Assembly: GCF_009646335.1 (NCBI RefSeq)
Contig: NZ_WJBU01000006.1
Span: forward strand, 186,001 to 250,000
Length of the DNA stretch: 64,000 bases
Reading direction: 5' to 3'
Source: Caenimonas koreensis DSM 17982
Lineage (GTDB): Bacteria; Pseudomonadota; Gammaproteobacteria; Burkholderiales; Burkholderiaceae_C
Shown here one piece after another: positions 60,916 through 64,000 of this stretch. Position numbers and translations under genes: made by a program. Each line of letters opens with the position of its first letter. Within the stretch, counting starts at the first letter, position 1. The notes beneath the pieces are model-generated. The model did no database searches, was not told where the DNA came from, and worked only from the letters and a program-made list of their open reading frames with translations.

Positions 60916-62238
60916 CTAGCCCAAGGCGGGCAAGTCGATGACGAAAGTCGCGCCACGCCCGACTTCGGACCTGACGCGAATGGTGCCATGAGCGTTGCGA
61001 ATGACCTGCTGGCAAAAGGCAAGGCCCAGGCCGTGGCCAGTGCCGCTGTAGGTTGAAAAGAATGGCTCGAAGATTCGCGTCTGCATTTGTGGCTCGACCC
61101 CCATGCCTTTGTCGGTAACGAATATGCGGCCCCGCCCGCCACTGGACTCGACACCGATGACCAGGTCGCCCGGCTGGCTTGCGTTGCTCGCTGCGGCCAG
61201 TGAACGAAGCGCATTCTTGATCAGATTGTCCAGGACCTGCTTGAATAGCGACTGCAACCCAAGAAAGCGAAAGTCCTGGGCGACGGCGAGCGTCACGCTG
61301 TCGCGCTCGCGGCTACTCTTGAAAGGGTAGCTCGTCACCGTCTCGCGAACCAGATCGGCGGCCGACACCGCTTCGGTATAGCCCGGCAGGTGCATCAGGC
61401 GCGCATTGGCAATCTGCGAGTCGATCTGGTGGTTCATGTTGCGCACCAGCGTGTGAAGGCGCGTGGCCAGCTGCACGTGCATGGGGTCGGGCGTGTTCGT
61501 GGCGGTACCGCGCAAGGCATCCCCAATGAGCGACATGGTGGCCAGGGGTGTGCGGAGTTCATGCGCCATGATGCCCATGGTAGCGAGGGTATTGGCCAGA
61601 TGCTCGCGGCGCAAGTTGGCCGAAGACACGCTCAGCAGCATCCCCATGCTGATGCAGAACGCGAGCACCATGGTATTGACCCAGAAGAGTTCCCCTGTGA
61701 TGGGCGCGACGTCCGGTCCCCAGAAGGCGAAGAGCACGCGCGCGACGAGCGCACCGGTCGCAATTCCGATGGTGGCGAGCCGCCAGTCAGTGGCGAAGTA
61801 GTACGCGAGGATCATGGCCGCCATGCTCGCCAGCCAAGCCTGGTTTCCGCCATTGCACAGGTACATCCAGCTGAACAGGAACGGCGACTCGAACCAAAGA
61901 ACCCCGGTGAAAACGGCGCCTGACAATTTGCTCGTGGGGTCGCGGCTGATGCGCTCGCTGAGCAGCAGCAGGCCTGTCAGTGCAGTGAAGATGCGAAGCG
62001 GCAGGTTCTCATAGGGCTGCGGAAGCCATACCGCCCAGATGAACCAGAACAACGGATGACCCAGGAGCGTGAACAGTCCCAGGCCCTTCATGCGAAGCGG
62101 CGACGGGTGCAACACGGGCACCAGAGGGGCAACGATGGCTTCTTCCTTCAGCCAGCGAGTGAAGTGTGTCCACGCTGACGGACCACGCGCCGAGGCATTC
62201 AGGAGGGCGCGGGTGTGGCGCGTGGTGTCTTGGGGCAA
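60916..62238 (-). CDS. cqsS: CqsS-like membrane sensor histidine kinase
   Basis: A 440-residue kinase with about six membrane helices and no large periplasmic domain. The first helices (GHPLFWFIWAVWLPQPYENL) closely resemble the signal-binding region of Vibrio CqsS as I remember it. The phosphoacceptor is H226 in IMAHELRTPL; N, G1 and G2 boxes follow in NLIKNALRSL, VTDKGMGV and TGHGLGLAFCQQV. There is no attached receiver, unlike Vibrio CqsS, consistent with the separate regulator gene downstream. TTG 62238 is the likely start; ATG 62091 would remove the N-terminal 49 residues. It should sense the product of the neighbouring cqsA. Confidence 0.85.
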   Translation of the reverse strand: MPQDTTRHTRALLNASARGPSAWTHFTRWLKEEAIVAPLVPVLHPSPLRMKGLGLFTLLGHPLFWFIWAVWLPQPYENLPLRIFTALTGLLLLSERISRDPTSKLSGAVFTGVLWFESPFLFSWMYLCNGGNQAWLASMAAMILAYYFATDWRLATIGIATGALVARVLFAFWGPDVAPITGELFWVNTMVLAFCISMGMLLSVSSANLRREHLANTLATMGIMAHELRTPLATMSLIGDALRGTATNTPDPMHVQLATRLHTLVRNMNHQIDSQIANARLMHLPGYTEAVSAADLVRETVTSYPFKSSRERDSVTLAVAQDFRFLGLQSLFKQVLDNLIKNALRSLAAASNASQPGDLVIGVESSGGRGRIFVTDKGMGVEPQMQTRIFEPFFSTYSGTGHGLGLAFCQQVIRNAHGTIRVRSEVGRGATFVIDLPALG

Positions 62239-62301
62239 GAGGTGCCGATCTGCTGATGGGAATGGAGCGTGCTATTGTCCCGGTTCTTTCAAAACACGTC
62301 G

Positions 62302-62970
62302 ATGCAGCTACCTGTTAACTTTGACAGCGTCAGCCTGGACGGACTGCTCAGCGATTGGGTCGGCGCACTGCGTGAATTTTCCGTGGAGGCCGTTGCCGTA
62401 CTCGGCCCCGACCCCTTCGGCGGGGCTGACGACAGACAAGTCGTCGCAGTCCATCCGCCGCTGGTAGCCGATGCCGCGCAGGCCCTGGCGGAGAGCCGTG
62501 ACTTCGGCGCTCCCTGGCGCGACTCGGACGCGCCCCTGGTCGCCTGGCAACACATCGCGAAGTCGGACCACCTGGGCGCGAGCCGATGGCGCATGCTGTG
62601 CCTGGCACATGGCTTCCAGACTGTTGTGCGGGTTGAGTTTTCATTGCCCGCCAATCGTGCATTTGAGTGCTTCATGTTCAGCCCTCGTGAGCTGACTGAC
62701 CGCGCTGAGGCCGCATCGCTTGCCTGGTCGGCCTTGAACATCTGGCCGCTGGTCAAGCGAAGCATTGCCAATGCACGCTCGACGCTGAGTCCGCGCGAGC
62801 GTGAATGCCTTGTGCTTGCGTTCCAGGGGATGACCGCACGCGAAAGCTCGCTGCAGCTCAAGTGCACCGAGCGAACGGTGAACTACCACCTGGCCAATGC
62901 AATGGGCAAGTTGAAGGTTGACAACAAGCTCGCCGCGATCCAGCGCGCCTGCTGGCTTGGCGCGATTTGA
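62302..62970 (+). CDS. LuxR-family HTH transcription regulator
   Basis: A 222-residue regulator with a C-terminal LuxR-type helix-turn-helix (about residues 160-222): LSPRERECLVLAFQGMTARESS then CTERTVNYHLANAMGKLKVDN. The N-terminal domain (1-150) resembles the autoinducer-binding group only weakly, so the ligand is open. It is divergent from cqsS, 63 bases away. The placement suggests it belongs to the quorum-sensing module, either as an output regulator or as a solo receptor for another signal. ATG 62302 was chosen over TTG 62269. Confidence 0.8.
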   Translation: MQLPVNFDSVSLDGLLSDWVGALREFSVEAVAVLGPDPFGGADDRQVVAVHPPLVADAAQALAESRDFGAPWRDSDAPLVAWQHIAKSDHLGASRWRMLCLAHGFQTVVRVEFSLPANRAFECFMFSPRELTDRAEAASLAWSALNIWPLVKRSIANARSTLSPRERECLVLAFQGMTARESSLQLKCTERTVNYHLANAMGKLKVDNKLAAIQRACWLGAI

Positions 62971-63021
62971 GGCGCGCAGGTGCAGGGTTTATATTGCGAC
63001 TCAACTCTCGCGAGAACCTAC

Positions 63022-63960
63022 ATGGCAGACGACGACATCGACCGCACGGCTTCGCTGATGACGCCTGCCAAGCTGGCTCAAGTCAAGCCGCGGGCCGCTG
63101 CATCGCCTGCAGCCTGGCTCGATCAGATGGCTGCCGACGCCGCGCACCAGAACGTCAGGCGCATCGCTGAGCTGCGCAGGCAGTTCAAGGAGCAGGCAAA
63201 GGCTCGCGACGACAGCGCGATCGCCGCCGGGATTGCCAGGCTGGCCAAGGCATTGCCTCATCTCGATTTCGGCTTGCTGCAGGGGCACGGCATCTGGTCA
63301 CGCATGACGGGCAAGAGCCGTGCCGCCGCGACCGAATTCGCAGGTCGGTTCGACAAGCTCAAGGCAGCCGCCGACGAGGTCACGGCGCATATCAAGGGGT
63401 TTGACAAGCAAGTGCGCGATCAGGCACCTGCGGGCGACTTGTCGCTGCTCGACCTGGAAGTTGAATACAAGGCGATCGAGAAAGTCCAGGACCAGGGCGC
63501 TCGATGGCTGCAGGACATGCGCTCCCAGCTGAAGACGCGGCATGCGCAAAACAATGATGCTGCAGCAGCGAAGCAGATTGGCGACGACGAGGCGCGCTGC
63601 GAGATTCTTGTCGCTCGGCTGAAAGTGTTGCGCGAGGTGAGCGCCGCGGCGCAGGGCGCGCACCAGGCCGCGCGTGCTGCTGTTGCACGGCGGCTATCCC
63701 TGGCACAGGCGCTGCAGCAGCTGGGCGCTCGTCTCGCTGATTGGCGCTCGAAGATGCAGGCGCTGGTTGATGCCACCACCGGAGAACGCGAATCCGCCAG
63801 CGTGGACGCCGCCATGGAATGTCACCGCGACTTGCAGCTTGCCCTCAGGGATGCCGGCGCGGACTGTGCCCAGATGCGGGCTCAGGACAACGCCCTGGCC
63901 GAGAGCCTGCATGCGCTCAAGCAGCAGCTCGAAGCGGCGCAGGCGCGCTCACCCGCATGA
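63022..63960 (+). CDS. Coiled-coil-rich protein of unknown function upstream of coaX
   Basis: Unrecognised 312-residue soluble protein. The composition is Ala, Lys, Glu and Gln-rich, with long heptad-like helices, for example LRRQFKEQAKARDD, FDKLKAAADEVTAHIKGFDKQ and LRDAGADCAQMRAQDN. There is no signal peptide or membrane segment. A weakly hydrophobic stretch with LLQGHGIWSRMTGKSRA lies around residue 90. ATG 63022 was chosen; the frame extends upstream to 62980 without a good ribosome site. The stop overlaps the coaX ATG, so the two are co-translated. Confidence 0.6.
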   Translation: MADDDIDRTASLMTPAKLAQVKPRAAASPAAWLDQMAADAAHQNVRRIAELRRQFKEQAKARDDSAIAAGIARLAKALPHLDFGLLQGHGIWSRMTGKSRAAATEFAGRFDKLKAAADEVTAHIKGFDKQVRDQAPAGDLSLLDLEVEYKAIEKVQDQGARWLQDMRSQLKTRHAQNNDAAAAKQIGDDEARCEILVARLKVLREVSAAAQGAHQAARAAVARRLSLAQALQQLGARLADWRSKMQALVDATTGERESASVDAAMECHRDLQLALRDAGADCAQMRAQDNALAESLHALKQQLEAAQARSPA

Positions 63961-64000
63961 CCTTCCTTGCAGTCGATATCGGCAACACGCGCTTGAAGTG
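63957..64000 (+). CDS. coaX: Type III pantothenate kinase CoaX (3' end outside window)
   Basis: Only the first 14 codons are present, reading MTFLAVDIGNTRLK. The AVDIGNTRLK phosphate-binding start is typical of CoaX, the acetate-kinase-fold enzyme that phosphorylates pantothenate in coenzyme A synthesis. ATG 63957 overlaps the preceding stop. With so few residues the call rests on this motif. Confidence 0.7.
   Translation, partial: MTFLAVDIGNTRLK

Overview
The window is ordinary chromosome from a GC-rich betaproteobacterium, almost certainly of the order Burkholderiales. This rests on gene order: lysA-lptM divergent from cyaY, mrcA divergent from pilMNOPQ, then aroK-aroB-dgt, gltBD, an mla operon leading into ibaG-murA, an unbroken hisGDCBHAFIE operon, tatABC, petABC-sspAB and DUF721/M23/secA. 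I do not assign a family or genus. Genes are packed tightly, with many four-base ATGA or GTGA overlaps. No gene-free stretch exceeds 300 bases.

Layout. 1-3350: 3' part of msrP, msrQ, convergent lysA with lptM, and cyaY. 3364-13566: mrcA (PBP1a), the type IV pilus assembly operon pilMNOPQ and a large Ig-repeat lipoprotein. 13592-19015: aroK, aroB, dgt, an MFS transporter, a DUF1415 protein and a methyltransferase. 18999-20994: a small accessory unit bounded by an 18-bp perfect inverted repeat, holding a REP-associated tyrosine transposase (RAYT) and a convergent gene for a divergent pentein-fold protein. 21063-27292: glutamate synthase gltB-gltD. 27338-33243: mlaFEDACB lipid transport, an ABC-2 exporter pair and ibaG. 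33251-41313: murA and the complete histidine operon, with a 7-bp tandem repeat between hisA and hisF. 41339-47208: a small membrane protein, a HIT protein, tatABC, a DegS-like protease, a Nif3-like protein, pdxA and mscL. 47364-51418: petABC, a terminator, sspA and sspB. 51442-54232: tRNA-Thr, a small lipoprotein and a cluster of three bactofilins with two small membrane proteins. 54258-58475: a DUF721 protein, an M23 peptidase and secA. 58643-62970: an alpha-hydroxyketone (CqsA/CqsS-type) quorum-sensing module with a response regulator and a LuxR-type regulator. 63022-64000: an unknown coiled-coil protein and the start of coaX.

Most genes serve housekeeping tasks: cell-wall synthesis (mrcA, murA, M23), envelope lipid transport (mla), respiration (pet), export (tat, secA) and amino-acid synthesis (aro, gltBD, his, lysA). 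The unusual parts are the RAYT-bounded pentein unit, the triple-bactofilin cluster, the quorum-sensing module with its oddly built response regulator, the Ig-repeat lipoprotein inserted between pilQ and aroK, and the hisA-hisF heptamer array. Functions were assigned by recognising motifs and gene order from memory. No database search was run.
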